Below, in pieces: positions 1 to 9,894 of a stretch of DNA of 64,000 nucleotides. How positions within the stretch are numbered: position 1 is the first letter of the stretch; each line of letters begins with the position of its first letter. The stretch lies in assembly GCF_017901135.1 (NCBI RefSeq), contig NZ_CP072801.1:3562501-3626500 (forward strand), given 5' to 3'. The position numbers and the translations under genes are program-made. This stretch comes from Thiothrix litoralis. Lineage in GTDB: Bacteria; Pseudomonadota; Gammaproteobacteria; Thiotrichales; Thiotrichaceae. The notes beneath the pieces were generated by a model. That model was given only the letters and a program-made list of their open reading frames with translations, searched no databases and was not told the origin of the DNA.

Positions 1-683
<683 letters not shown>

Positions 684-808
684 TATAACCCAAAATGGTC
701 TATTTAGAGATGTATGACATCTGACCCAGTATTTAAAGTATCCCTTGATATTTTTCCAGTTTAGGTCATGAAGGCTGCTACGGCATCCCCTTCTTAACCT
801 TGCCAGTT

Positions 809-927
809 TGCCTGGTATCCATAGAGCTGTGGAACCACCTGATCCCATCCCGAACTCAGAAGTGAAACGCAGCATCGCCGATGGTAGTGTGGGGTTTCCC
901 CATGTGAGAGTAGGTCAATGCCAGGCT
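809..927 (+). rRNA. 5S ribosomal RNA
   Basis: The stretch shows the classic 5S core (cccgaactcagaagtgaaac, cgatggtagtgtgggg, gagagtagg), and the ends tgcctgg and ccaggc pair as helix I. It follows 23S after a spacer of about 125 bases in the usual 23S-5S order. No tRNA gene is visible between 23S and 5S or downstream. Confidence 0.97.
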
Positions 928-936
928 TCAAATCTA

Positions 937-975
937 AAAGCCCCGTCTACGGTTTTCCGTGACGGGGCTTTTTTT
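937..975 (+). terminator. rRNA operon Rho-independent terminator
   Basis: A strong GC hairpin with arms aaaagccccgtc and gacggggctttt is followed by a run of T. It sits about 10 bases after the 5S end and closes the rRNA operon. The 976-1146 gap after it holds no gene or tRNA that I can see. Confidence 0.93.
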
Positions 976-1146
976 ATGCCTAGCATTTATCAGGTCAGGT
1001 AAAAACAGCGAGTGAAAGCCCTTCATGCCAAGGGCACAATCCGAAAGGTAGCGTGGGCGTTTAACACATCTGCATGGATGTCAAAGGCTAGCACTACTGC
1101 TTGTTAGCGCTATGATTGGTTATGTTGTTTTGTCTTTAGGTTGCTA

Positions 1147-2214
1147 TCAACGTATCCGCTTCAACATCCATAGCCCACCAAGCAGGAACATAAGCAATGG
1201 TAAGGTGGCTGACAGTAGTGGTGGGATTCCGTAGACAATACCAATGCTACCGAGCGTGCGATTAAACAGGAAGAACACGATGCCGATGAGGATACCGATA
1301 AAAATCCGCTGTCCCGCCCCGGCATTGCGTTGGAAACTGAATACAAAAGGTGCAGCAATGATCAGCATGACCAGCGTCGAGAGCGGTGTCGTGAAATGCT
1401 GCCAGAAGGCTTGCTCAAAACGGCTACTGTTTAAGTCATTATCGCGTTGATGACGGATGAAGTCCGCCAATTCGCTGGCCGCTAGCTGATTTGGTTTAAC
1501 GGCTGCAATACTGAGTACCTGTTCAGGAACCAGATTATCCTCATGAACCTGTGGCAATACTTCCTGTGTTACCCCATCTTCCTGAATATGCTTGCGATTA
1601 AGGTCGTATAGCATCCAACCGTTTGCATCCCGTTCTGCCCGGTCTGCGTGGGTAATCGTGTCGATGCGGCCTGCTTCCGGGTTAATTTCGTAGATTGAAA
1701 TACCCTCCATCTTTTGCTCTGACCACAGCTTGGCAATATTGAGGATGCGGTTGCCATCCTTGACCCAGATACCCTGGTTGCCGACTGCCAGTTGCTTCTG
1801 CTGCATTCGTAATTTGAAACTGCTGGCGGCGAGTTCCGTATGCGGTGCAACCCATTCACCTAATACAAAAATGAGTACGACCAATACCAAGCCGAGCTTC
1901 AAGGTCATCATCACAATCTGGCGGATCGAAACACCCGCTGCCCGCATCGCTGTTAGTTCGCTATTCGCCGCCAGATTACCCAAGCCTAGCAAGCTACCAA
2001 TCAAGGTTGCGGTAGGAAAGTAATCGTACAGCAACTTGGGCGTACCCATCAGGATGTAGTAAAAGGCTTGCAAGTTACCGTATTGCGTTTCGGGGCTGAC
2101 ATCGCCGAGTTCACCGAGGAACGCGAAAAACCGATCGAGCAGGGCGAGCGAGAACCAGGTAAGCAGGATACTGGTAAGGACGCTTTTCCACAGGTAGCGC
2201 TCTAAAAAATTCAT
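1147..2214 (-). CDS. lptG: LPS export ABC transporter permease LptG
   Basis: This 355-residue inner-membrane permease has the YjgP/YjgQ fold: about three N-terminal membrane helices, a periplasmic beta-jellyroll in the middle (residues ~110-260) and three C-terminal helices. With LptF it forms the transmembrane part of the LptB2FG transporter, which extracts LPS from the inner membrane and passes it to LptC and LptA. The reading frame is open further upstream, but the start at MNFLERYLWK gives a 4-base ATGA overlap with lptF and the family's normal length. It is the second gene of lptF-lptG. LptB, LptA and LptC are not in the window, which is usual. Confidence 0.95.
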   Translation of the reverse strand: MNFLERYLWKSVLTSILLTWFSLALLDRFFAFLGELGDVSPETQYGNLQAFYYILMGTPKLLYDYFPTATLIGSLLGLGNLAANSELTAMRAAGVSIRQIVMMTLKLGLVLVVLIFVLGEWVAPHTELAASSFKLRMQQKQLAVGNQGIWVKDGNRILNIAKLWSEQKMEGISIYEINPEAGRIDTITHADRAERDANGWMLYDLNRKHIQEDGVTQEVLPQVHEDNLVPEQVLSIAAVKPNQLAASELADFIRHQRDNDLNSSRFEQAFWQHFTTPLSTLVMLIIAAPFVFSFQRNAGAGQRIFIGILIGIVFFLFNRTLGSIGIVYGIPPLLSATLPLLMFLLGGLWMLKRIR

Positions 2215-3278
2215 GAGGGTTTCCCGTAATATTTGCGTAATAGCCAGAAGGCCAAGCCCAGCACTAACAAGTGTATCCACCATAAGCCCGGTAATTGGGG
2301 AAAATCCCCGCGTTCCATCATGCCGCGCACGCTTGCCAGAATACTGGCATAGACGGCATAGATAAGGATGGCCACCCCAATTTTGCCGTAACGCCCTTGC
2401 CGTGGCGCGGTGTAGCTGAGTGGAAACGCCAACAATGCCAACAGTGGCGCAGAAACAATGATGGCAATACGCCATTGCAGCTCTGCCCGTGCTGGGTTGT
2501 CGGTCTGTTGCCATAATTCCTCGATGGGCATCGAGGCGAGACTGCTACTGGAGGTGTAATCACGCAGGGGAATGCGGATACTGTGTTCACCGAAACGTAT
2601 GACGGTCATGCCCCCGTGTTCCGGGTCGGATTCGTAACGGTAGCCATCACTGATTTGCAAAACCCGTTCACCGCTACCAGAGTCAATGAACAGCACGGCG
2701 GATCTTGCCCAGATCAACACTTCATTACTACCGTCTTTCACGCGGATGAAAAAACGTTCCATCACCGTATGGCTAGTGTCGATAGCCTCGGCCAAGGCAG
2801 TGTAATTACGCTCAGCCGTGCCAGAGCTGACGAATTCACCTGAAGGGATGCCTGCTGCTTCCGGGCGTTCATTGATTTCGCGGCGTAACTCAGCATTATT
2901 GGTTTCCAGCCACGGCGATACGAAAATAACCAACACCGCCAATAACAAGGTAAGTGGCAACACAAAGCTGAAGATGGCGCGGTAAAAATGGCGTGGTGCA
3001 AATCCGGCGGCACGTAAGGCGGCCATTTCCGAATCGCGGTACAAGCGGCTGAAAGCCAACATCATACCAATGAGCAGCGCGACCGGAATCAGGCGGATCA
3101 GTTGTTTCAACGAGCCGAACCATAACAGGTTGCCGACCAAATCGGTGGGAAGGTTGCCGGTACTGGCATCCGCCAGCAGGCGCACAAAGGTGTTGCCGAC
3201 GATGATCAGCGTCAATACCAACAAGGTGGCAGCGAAGCTGAGGGCAATTTCCTTGAACAGGTAACGATTAATGATCAT
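2211..3278 (-). CDS. lptF: LPS export ABC transporter permease LptF
   Basis: This 355-residue YjgP/YjgQ-family permease begins MIINRYLFKE, the typical LptF opening. It has three helices at each end around a periplasmic beta domain, and the segment DSEMAALRAAGF near residue 80 matches the coupling-helix region that contacts LptB. It pairs with LptG in LPS export. It overlaps lptG by four bases, so the two are translationally coupled. It ends a minus-strand run that begins with the sugar-transfer genes upstream (3285-6591), so all may share a transcript. Confidence 0.95.
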   Translation of the reverse strand: MIINRYLFKEIALSFAATLLVLTLIIVGNTFVRLLADASTGNLPTDLVGNLLWFGSLKQLIRLIPVALLIGMMLAFSRLYRDSEMAALRAAGFAPRHFYRAIFSFVLPLTLLLAVLVIFVSPWLETNNAELRREINERPEAAGIPSGEFVSSGTAERNYTALAEAIDTSHTVMERFFIRVKDGSNEVLIWARSAVLFIDSGSGERVLQISDGYRYESDPEHGGMTVIRFGEHSIRIPLRDYTSSSSLASMPIEELWQQTDNPARAELQWRIAIIVSAPLLALLAFPLSYTAPRQGRYGKIGVAILIYAVYASILASVRGMMERGDFPQLPGLWWIHLLVLGLAFWLLRKYYGKPS

Positions 3279-3284
3279 ATTGGA

Positions 3285-4040
3285 TTACGTTGTGTTGTGC
3301 CAAGTGTGCCAGAGGGTCAACAAGCTAGCGAGGGTCGCGGCACTGGCAATGCTCATTTGCAGCCAAAAGGCTTGTGGGTAGCCGGTATTCAGCCCAAATA
3401 GCGCGAGCGCCAGTAATAAGAAGAGTGCCGCCAATACTTGTTGGCCTCGGTGTGAACGGCTCCAGTGCCACCCAGCAGCGAGTTTCCACCCTGCCCATGC
3501 GGAAAACCACCCAAGTGCAGCCCCAGCACACACATCCATCGGCCAATGTGCGCCTACCGCGATACGGCTGAAGCCAGCCAATAGTGCCACACAAAACAGC
3601 GCGGCGGTTACGCGGTCACGTTGTAATACCAAGGCATAAACCCCGGCAACCACGAAAGCCGCAGTCGTATGCCCGGAAGGGAAGCTGAAATTGAACAAAT
3701 CCGAACCAATGACGTGTACCTGTGAACCCAACACCGTCAAGGGGCGCTCGACTTCCAGCAAATTTTTCAAGCTACGGCTCCACAAGGTGGCGATTAGCCC
3801 CGCGAGTATGCCAGCGGGCAGCAAGGCCGGATAGCGCCCGGCCAATAGGCTGAGGAGCACCATTGCCACCAGCGCATCCCCCAAAATCGTCAGGTTTGCC
3901 CACAGCGCATCGGGAAACAGCTCTGCGAGTTGCTTGGCAGCCAAAAACAACGGGGTATTCAGCCCGCTTAATTCAAGGGTTGCGACCAGCAATAGCATTA
4001 AAATGACGGGCACACCGATGGTTTCAGCTTCATCTCTCAC
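3285..4040 (-). CDS. PAP2-family membrane phosphatase
   Basis: This 251-residue polytopic protein carries the three PAP2 signature blocks: a basic residue plus ERPL (block 1), FPSGHT (block 2) and SRIAVGAHWPMDV (block 3, with the catalytic His and Asp). PAP2 membrane enzymes remove phosphate from lipid phosphates such as undecaprenyl diphosphate, or from lipid A. The gene overlaps the upstream GT39 gene by four bases, so a role in recycling the polyprenyl carrier or remodelling lipid-linked sugars is inferred. A second PAP2 gene is linked to a second GT39 gene at 9006-9698. The exact substrate cannot be read from sequence. Confidence 0.85.
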   Translation of the reverse strand: MRDEAETIGVPVILMLLLVATLELSGLNTPLFLAAKQLAELFPDALWANLTILGDALVAMVLLSLLAGRYPALLPAGILAGLIATLWSRSLKNLLEVERPLTVLGSQVHVIGSDLFNFSFPSGHTTAAFVVAGVYALVLQRDRVTAALFCVALLAGFSRIAVGAHWPMDVCAGAALGWFSAWAGWKLAAGWHWSRSHRGQQVLAALFLLLALALFGLNTGYPQAFWLQMSIASAATLASLLTLWHTWHNTT

Positions 4041-5593
4041 GGTGCGTTTACCTTTTTTGCCAACACCAAACCACCCTGCTTGAATACGACCAGATAGTTT
4101 TCTACTGGTTGCAAATAGTCTGCCTTGGTAAACACGTATTCACCCACGACCGGCGCTCGGCGTGGCGTAACCGTTTCCCGATACGTGGTGAAACTGGGCA
4201 TGTTTACCCCATCCATCACAATCACCGAATCCACGAGATAGTGGCGGGCAAATCGCGCGGCTTCTTTCACCGCACTCTGCTGGGTATAAGCGACCACCGG
4301 GAGCAGCACGCTGCCAAGGAATAAAGTCTGCAATACCGCTACCCCCAACAAGCGCAGGTGGTTTTGCACCTGAGGCCACAACAGCAAGGCCAGTAACGCC
4401 AGTAAATAAATACCTGTTGCCACCCGGTAATAAAGCCCAGTGACTTGTTGTGACTGCTCCAGCAAACCCTGAAAATAGGGTGTCGGATTTTTCGCAACGG
4501 CACTCGTCAGCACTTCCGGCAAAAACAGCAAGACCAGCGCAACCAGTGCGGCGGGAACAACCGCCAGCCAACGGTTAGGATTTTCCCCGCAATGCATCGC
4601 GAGCAGCAGCAACAACGGCGTGATCCCATACAGTAAGTAATGTGGTAATTGCGTGTTGGAAAACGAAAAGAACACAAAGACGAAGGCAAACCAGAACCAA
4701 AGAAAGCGCTCGATGCCTTGCCCACTGATGTTCTTCAACAACTGCACCAGCAACCCGCCAAACGGCATGATGATCAACGGCAATGCCACGAGGTAATACC
4801 AAACTTCCCCGCCATGCCCTTCCATCGTGTCCGAGAAGCGGCTGACATTGTGTTTGAAGAAAAAACCGTCGATAAACGCCTGTCCCTGCGCTTGGTATTC
4901 GAGGAGATACCAAGGTGCCGCGACCGCCAGAAAGACCGCTAGACCGTAGGGGCTGAACACGGTTTTTAGCCAGATTCTCCACTGCCCGTGGCTGATATAC
5001 AGAAAGGCGCTCACTACCAGTGGAATCGCGACGGCTACCGGCCCTTTGCACAAGAAGCCTAGCCCCAGCCACAAAAAGACCCGAAACAACACCATGCGCG
5101 TTGGTTGTTCCCAGTAACGCCAGACATCGAACAGGGTAAGGGCAATCAGCAGGTTCAGCACCGCATCGGCAATTGCCGCCCGCCCGATGATGACGATCAT
5201 CGCGGACGTTGCCACCATGACCGCTGCCAGTATCGCATTGCGACGCGGCATCCGGGGTTTAGCGAAATAATACGTCGCCGTGACCCACGCGCTGGCTGCC
5301 AATGCTGAAGGTAAGCGCACACTCCATTCGTGCAAGCCAAACGCTGAAACACTGATGGCTTGCAGCCAGTAAATCAGGATAGGCTTGTCGAAACGCGGTT
5401 CACCATTCAGGAAAGTCGTGATGAAATCGCCGCGCTGGAGCATTTCCCACGTCGCCGCACTGAAAGCCCCTTCATCCAGGTCAAACAGCGCTGGCGTGCC
5501 GAGTTGCCAGAAAAACGCGAGAATCACCAACGGCAGCAGGAAGCCATCCCCGCTGTGCAGCAACCAATGCCGCAGGCCAGATGCAACGCGCAT
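4037..5593 (-). CDS. GT39 (ArnT-like) membrane glycosyltransferase
   Basis: This 518-residue protein has about a dozen membrane helices. The first periplasmic loop contains DLDEGAFSAATWEML and then RFDKPILIYWLQ, the acidic-pair pattern of GT-C fold enzymes (ArnT/PMT family, PF13231/PF02366). Such enzymes move a sugar from a polyprenyl-phosphate donor to lipid A, glycan or protein on the periplasmic side. The start codon overlaps the stop of the GT2 gene by one base (TGATG), and the stop overlaps the PAP2 gene. The order GT2, GT39, PAP2 suggests one pathway: make the lipid-linked sugar, transfer it, recycle the lipid. Sugar and acceptor are unknown. Confidence 0.85.
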   Translation of the reverse strand: MRVASGLRHWLLHSGDGFLLPLVILAFFWQLGTPALFDLDEGAFSAATWEMLQRGDFITTFLNGEPRFDKPILIYWLQAISVSAFGLHEWSVRLPSALAASAWVTATYYFAKPRMPRRNAILAAVMVATSAMIVIIGRAAIADAVLNLLIALTLFDVWRYWEQPTRMVLFRVFLWLGLGFLCKGPVAVAIPLVVSAFLYISHGQWRIWLKTVFSPYGLAVFLAVAAPWYLLEYQAQGQAFIDGFFFKHNVSRFSDTMEGHGGEVWYYLVALPLIIMPFGGLLVQLLKNISGQGIERFLWFWFAFVFVFFSFSNTQLPHYLLYGITPLLLLLAMHCGENPNRWLAVVPAALVALVLLFLPEVLTSAVAKNPTPYFQGLLEQSQQVTGLYYRVATGIYLLALLALLLWPQVQNHLRLLGVAVLQTLFLGSVLLPVVAYTQQSAVKEAARFARHYLVDSVIVMDGVNMPSFTTYRETVTPRRAPVVGEYVFTKADYLQPVENYLVVFKQGGLVLAKKVNAP

Positions 5594-6591
5594 CAGCTAG
5601 GTTTGTGCCAGTCATGTTCCACCACTTCCTCACGGCTGGGGCGGATCACGTAAGCATCGCGACTGGAGGATTCAAAGTAAACCCGCGCCAACATTTCAGC
5701 AATAATGCCGGTGGTGAGGAACTGGATGGAGGTTATCACCAGCATTACCCCCGCCAGCAGCAGTGGACGGCCTCCAATGGGATTCCCCAGAATGAATTTG
5801 TCGACGCCCAGCCATGTAAGGATCAGCATCCCCAGCATCCCAAACGCCAAGCCAATCGTGCCGAACAAATGCCCCGGACGCGCCCGGAATCGCATGAAAA
5901 ACCACATGAACAGCAAGTCGATCACCACCCGGAACGTGCGCGAAATGCCGTATTTGGATTCCCCGCTGAGGCGTTCGTTGTGGTTAACCACCCGCTCGCC
6001 GATGCGTGAAGGCGGTACAGTCGTGGCAACCCATGCAGGAATGAAGCGATGCATTTCGCCATACAAGCGTACCCGTTCCATCACGGAAGCGCGGTAAACC
6101 TTGAGGCTACAGCCGTAGTCGTGCAGGTAAACCCCGGTGACTTTGCGGATGAGGCGGTTGGCAATGCGTGAAGGGATTTTGCGTAAGACCAGCGTATCCT
6201 TGCGGTTTTTGCGCCAGCCGACCAACAGGTCGAGGTCACGTTCCTGCAATTCTTTGACCATCGCGGGGATGTCAGCGGGGTCGTTTTGCAGGTCGCCATC
6301 CAGCGTTACCAGCAGGCTGCCGCGTGATTGGTCGATACCGGCCTGCATCGCGGCGGTTTGCCCAAAGTTGCGTTGCAGCTCAACAACGTGGATGTGGCTG
6401 CCGAATTGATCTGCCGCTTCGCGCAGGCGTTTCAGGGTCTGGTCGGAACTGCCGTCATCGACCAGCACCAGCTCCCAGAGACATTCAAAGTTAGTAAGCG
6501 CTTCGGTGACGCGCTCGACCAGTGGCAGAACATTACCTTCCTCATTATAGAAAGGTACTATGATGCTGATGGTATCAGGAGAATTTGTCAT
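5593..6591 (-). CDS. GT2 polyprenyl-phosphate glycosyltransferase (ArnC/DPM1-like)
   Basis: This 332-residue protein starts MTNSPDTISIIVPFYNEE, the GT-A nucleotide-sugar entry. It has LVDDGSSDQT and the metal-binding TLDGDLQNDP (DxD-like) near residue 100, and two C-terminal membrane helices (residues ~235-300) as in ArnC, GtrB and DPM1-type enzymes. These transfer a sugar from an NDP-sugar to undecaprenyl phosphate on the cytoplasmic face. It is first in the minus-strand operon and is divergent from 6650-7579 across only 58 bases. The product would feed one or both GT39 enzymes here. Its specificity is not readable. Confidence 0.88.
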   Translation of the reverse strand: MTNSPDTISIIVPFYNEEGNVLPLVERVTEALTNFECLWELVLVDDGSSDQTLKRLREAADQFGSHIHVVELQRNFGQTAAMQAGIDQSRGSLLVTLDGDLQNDPADIPAMVKELQERDLDLLVGWRKNRKDTLVLRKIPSRIANRLIRKVTGVYLHDYGCSLKVYRASVMERVRLYGEMHRFIPAWVATTVPPSRIGERVVNHNERLSGESKYGISRTFRVVIDLLFMWFFMRFRARPGHLFGTIGLAFGMLGMLILTWLGVDKFILGNPIGGRPLLLAGVMLVITSIQFLTTGIIAEMLARVYFESSSRDAYVIRPSREEVVEHDWHKPS

Positions 6592-6649
6592 TAAATCAAT
6601 GTCCGGTTCGGTTACAATGCTGCATTGGATTATACGTTAAAGCGAGTGA

Positions 6650-7579
6650 ATGATGACAGAACAGCGCAATACATCCACTTCACGCTGGAAATTGGTGATT
6701 TCTTGGCTAGTGTTGATCCTGTTTGTTGCAGGTGTCGAGTACTGGATAGGCTGGAAAACCGTGCTGGCTCCGTGGGCAACGTTTGGATGGGGGCAGGGTT
6801 TGATTGCCTTGGCGTTGTTGGTGCTGAGTTATGCGTTGCGGGCGTGGCGTATGTATGACTACTTCCCGCAACAGTTGGGCGGTCAGTGGATGCAGACGTG
6901 GCGGTTGATGTTGATCCATAACGCACTGAATAATTTGCTGCCTGCGCGTACCGGGGAAATCAGTTTTCCGGTGATGATGAAGCGTTACTTTGATGTAGGC
7001 TATGCGTATTCGGTGTCGGCTTTGGTGTGGTTTCGCTTTCTGGATTTGCATACCATTTTGGCGTTTGCGATTTACCCGCTGTTGGTGGTGACGCCGCTGA
7101 AACGGATAGCCGTGCCGCTGGTAGTATTGTGGATGCTGTTGCCTATCGTGGTATACCTGTTGCGCAACCGTATTGAAGTGGCGTTTGCGGGCAAGGATGG
7201 CAAGCTAAGCGAGTTGGCACAGCAGGCCATGTACGGTTTGCCGGACAACTGGAGCGAATTCTGGCGTAGCTGGGGCATGACCTGGGCAAACTGGATTGTA
7301 AAACTGGTAACGCTGGCGTGGTTGCTGGGGCAGTTCGTGCCCGATGTAAGCTGGAATATGTTGCAGGCTGGCGTGGTCGGTGGCGAATTGACCAGTGTAT
7401 TGCCGATTCATGCCCCCGGTGGTTTTGGAACGTATGAGGGCGGGGTAATTGCGGCTTTGTTGCCCGTTACCAGCGCCCATGCGGCGACGATTGGCGCGGT
7501 GAATGTGCATTTGTTCGTATTGGGGTCTTCACTGGTGGGTGCACTGGTGGGCTGGTTGATTCCCTTAAAAGCTAAGTAA
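6650..7579 (+). CDS. LPG-synthase-TM / UPF0104 family membrane protein
   Basis: This 309-residue integral membrane protein has about eight helices and the conserved stretch NALNNLLPARTGEISFP (near residues 88-104), characteristic of the lysylphosphatidylglycerol-synthase transmembrane family (PF03706). Many family members beside glycosyltransferase genes are treated as lipid flippase-like proteins. It leads a plus-strand operon: a GT39 gene follows after two bases. A role in flipping or handling the lipid-linked sugar made by the GT2 gene across the divergent promoter is inferred. The start could equally be the second Met of the ATGATG pair. Confidence 0.75.
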   Translation: MMTEQRNTSTSRWKLVISWLVLILFVAGVEYWIGWKTVLAPWATFGWGQGLIALALLVLSYALRAWRMYDYFPQQLGGQWMQTWRLMLIHNALNNLLPARTGEISFPVMMKRYFDVGYAYSVSALVWFRFLDLHTILAFAIYPLLVVTPLKRIAVPLVVLWMLLPIVVYLLRNRIEVAFAGKDGKLSELAQQAMYGLPDNWSEFWRSWGMTWANWIVKLVTLAWLLGQFVPDVSWNMLQAGVVGGELTSVLPIHAPGGFGTYEGGVIAALLPVTSAHAATIGAVNVHLFVLGSSLVGALVGWLIPLKAK

Positions 7580-7581
7580 TA

Positions 7582-9009
7582 ATGATTGAACGTAGGGCTG
7601 GGCTGTTTCTGCTGTTATTGCTATTGGGCATAACAGCGTATCGGGTATGGGTGGTGGCCAGCAGTGGCCTGAACCTGTACGTGGATGAGGCGCAATACTG
7701 GTATTGGGCGCAACACCTCGAATGGGGCTATTACTCCAAACCGCCGGTGATTGCGGCGATTATTGCTGCCACCACTTCGGTGTGCGGCGATAGCGAAGTG
7801 TGTGTACGGGCGGGCAGTTTGTTGCTGTATCCGCTGAGTACCGGGTTACTGTTTTTGCTGGCCAAGCGTTTGTTTGATGCCAAAGTGGCATTATTGGCGG
7901 CGGTGTTGTTCATTACCCTGCCTGCGGTTAGCCTGTCTTCTACCCTAATTTCGACCGATGTGGCGCTGTTCTTTTGCTGGACCTTGGCGCTGTATGCCTT
8001 CGTGACAGCGCTGGATAGCAATGCGTGGGGTGATTGGCTGTTGCTGGGTGTGGCACTGGGCTTAGGGATGTTGAGCAAGTACACCATGGGAATCTTTCTG
8101 GTTTCCGCCCTGTTGTATGTCGTTGTGGCGAGGCGTTTTGATGTGTTGCTGAATCTGCGGGCATGGTTCGCGGTGCTGGTGATGGCGCTGATGTTTGCCC
8201 CGAACCTGTGGTGGAACTGGCAGCATGATTTTCCAACTTTTAAGCACACGGCCGATATTGCTGCGGCAAGCACGCAGGGGGCATTGCATTGGGATGAGTT
8301 CAGCGAATTCATCGGTGGGCAATTTGGGGTGTTTGGCATTTTGTTGTTCCCCTTGTTGGCGTGGGTAATCATGAAGGGCAAGGTGGCACACAAAGCCTTG
8401 TTGCTAAGTTTTGCCTTACCGTTTTTGCTGATCATTACCTTACAGGCATTGTTTGGGCGGGCGAATGCCAACTGGGCTGCACCGACGTATGTTGCCGCTA
8501 CCTTGCTGGTCGCAGCGTGGTTGCAAGGGCACTGGAAATTACTGACCTTGGCTTTGCTGTTGAATATTTCGTTGGGCTTATTGGCCTATCACCCCGCGCC
8601 GCTGAACTACCTGCTCAAGTCCGATTTGCATAAGCGTTTGAAGGGATGGGATGCGATCGGGGAGCAATACCTCGCACTTCAGCAGCAATACCCGCAGGCC
8701 ATTTTGTTGTCGGATAGCCGCGAAGTGTTGAGCGAACTGGTGTATTACGCCCGCCCGCAAGGTTTGCGCGGGGTAAGCTGGAACCCGCAACACCAGTTAC
8801 GCCACCATTACGATCTGGTGACGACGTTGGATGGCAAGGTTGGGGATGATTTCTTGTTGGTGACAAAAAATCCATTAGCGGCTGATGTAGCAGGTTATTT
8901 CGAGTCCAGTCAGGCACTGGAGCCGTTACATGTCGATGTTCATCCTACCTATACACTGGATTACCATGTGTTCCTGCTGAAACACTTCAAAGGTCTGGTG
9001 TCGCCATGA
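7582..9009 (+). CDS. GT39 membrane glycosyltransferase, second copy
   Basis: This 475-residue polytopic protein opens with a membrane helix and then YVDEAQYWYWAQHLEWGYY followed by SKPPV, the first-loop signature of PMT_2/GT39 enzymes (catalytic Asp-Glu). The central region has many hydrophobic helices, and the C-terminal ~130 residues are soluble. It lies two bases after the UPF0104 gene and overlaps the following PAP2 gene by four bases. It differs clearly from the 4037-5593 GT39 protein, so the locus has two non-identical enzymes of this fold. Donor and acceptor are unknown. Confidence 0.83.
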   Translation: MIERRAGLFLLLLLLGITAYRVWVVASSGLNLYVDEAQYWYWAQHLEWGYYSKPPVIAAIIAATTSVCGDSEVCVRAGSLLLYPLSTGLLFLLAKRLFDAKVALLAAVLFITLPAVSLSSTLISTDVALFFCWTLALYAFVTALDSNAWGDWLLLGVALGLGMLSKYTMGIFLVSALLYVVVARRFDVLLNLRAWFAVLVMALMFAPNLWWNWQHDFPTFKHTADIAAASTQGALHWDEFSEFIGGQFGVFGILLFPLLAWVIMKGKVAHKALLLSFALPFLLIITLQALFGRANANWAAPTYVAATLLVAAWLQGHWKLLTLALLLNISLGLLAYHPAPLNYLLKSDLHKRLKGWDAIGEQYLALQQQYPQAILLSDSREVLSELVYYARPQGLRGVSWNPQHQLRHHYDLVTTLDGKVGDDFLLVTKNPLAADVAGYFESSQALEPLHVDVHPTYTLDYHVFLLKHFKGLVSP

Positions 9010-9698
9010 AATTCTGGAAAAAATACCCGCAACTGTGGCTGTGGCTCAATCTGGTGGCGGCATCGACGTTGGTGTTCTGGTTTTCCAACTGGGATTTGAC
9101 GGTGGCGGGGCTGTTCCAGCAAACGGGTCATTGGTTGCTGGATGATTTCCCAGTGTGGAAAACGGTGTTTTACGACGGTGTGCCGTATATTGCAGGCAGC
9201 GTGTTGGGCGGCAGTTTACTGATCATGTTGGCGAGCACGGTATTGCGCCGCTGGTATCGGTTGCGCTTGTATGCGGCTTATGTGTTGCTGGTGTTTTTGG
9301 TAGGGCCGGGCTTGCTCGTCAATAGCCTGTTCAAGGATAACTGGGGCAGGCCGCGCCCGGTGCAGGTGGCTCAACTCGGTGGGCAGGAGGCTTATGCGCC
9401 GCCGGGGTATTGGGTGGCAAACGGTCACGGTCGCTCGTTTCCCAGCGGGCATAGCTCGATTGGGTTTGCGTTTGTGGCGTTCTGGTTTGTATGGCGGGAA
9501 CGTAAACCGCAGTGGGCACGGTTGGCGCTGGTGGCGAGTGTGTCGCTGGGTTGTGCGATTGGCCTGACCCGTATGGCGGCGGGAGGGCATTTCTTGTCTG
9601 ACGTAATGTGGTCAGCTTGGGTGGTGTTGTTCGCGGCGTGGGTGTTGTATTACCCGGTGATGCGCATCCCGCGCCGCGAAATGGCTTACCGCCTTTAA
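9006..9698 (+). CDS. PAP2-family phosphatase, second copy
   Basis: This 230-residue membrane protein contains the PAP2 motifs: KDNWGRPRP (block 1), SFPSGHSS (block 2) and LTRMAAGGHFLSDV (block 3, catalytic His and Asp). The arrangement resembles LpxE or PgpB-type lipid phosphatases. It overlaps the upstream GT39 gene by four bases, mirroring the GT39-PAP2 pairing on the other strand. Its end overlaps the end of the convergent gene at 9695 by four bases. Confidence 0.86.
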   Translation: MKFWKKYPQLWLWLNLVAASTLVFWFSNWDLTVAGLFQQTGHWLLDDFPVWKTVFYDGVPYIAGSVLGGSLLIMLASTVLRRWYRLRLYAAYVLLVFLVGPGLLVNSLFKDNWGRPRPVQVAQLGGQEAYAPPGYWVANGHGRSFPSGHSSIGFAFVAFWFVWRERKPQWARLALVASVSLGCAIGLTRMAAGGHFLSDVMWSAWVVLFAAWVLYYPVMRIPRREMAYRL

Positions 9699-9892
9699 CT
9701 ATTTCCGGGTTCTACGTTGATGCTGGTGATTTCACCGTCAGCGTCGATGTGGATGAAGAGTTGAATCGGGTTGCAGCAGATCTGGCAGTCTTCGTAGTAG
9801 TCCTGACTGCCTGCGGTAATGTCGATTTCGGTACTAAAGGCCGAATAGCAGTAAGGGCAGGTGATGTTACTGTGGGTTAGAACCTGCGACAT
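9695..9892 (-). CDS. CPXCG-motif cysteine-rich protein
   Basis: This 65-residue protein has two CxxC knuckles, CPYC near residue 12 and CQIC near residue 36 followed by CNP, in the pattern of the small CPXCG family (PF14255). Four cysteines probably bind one zinc ion. Function is unknown in the family. The gene sits two bases after hemW on the same strand and may be co-transcribed with it. The acidic C-terminal segment is typical of relatives. Confidence 0.8.
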   Translation of the reverse strand: MSQVLTHSNITCPYCYSAFSTEIDITAGSQDYYEDCQICCNPIQLFIHIDADGEITSINVEPGNS

Positions 9893-9894
9893 GA

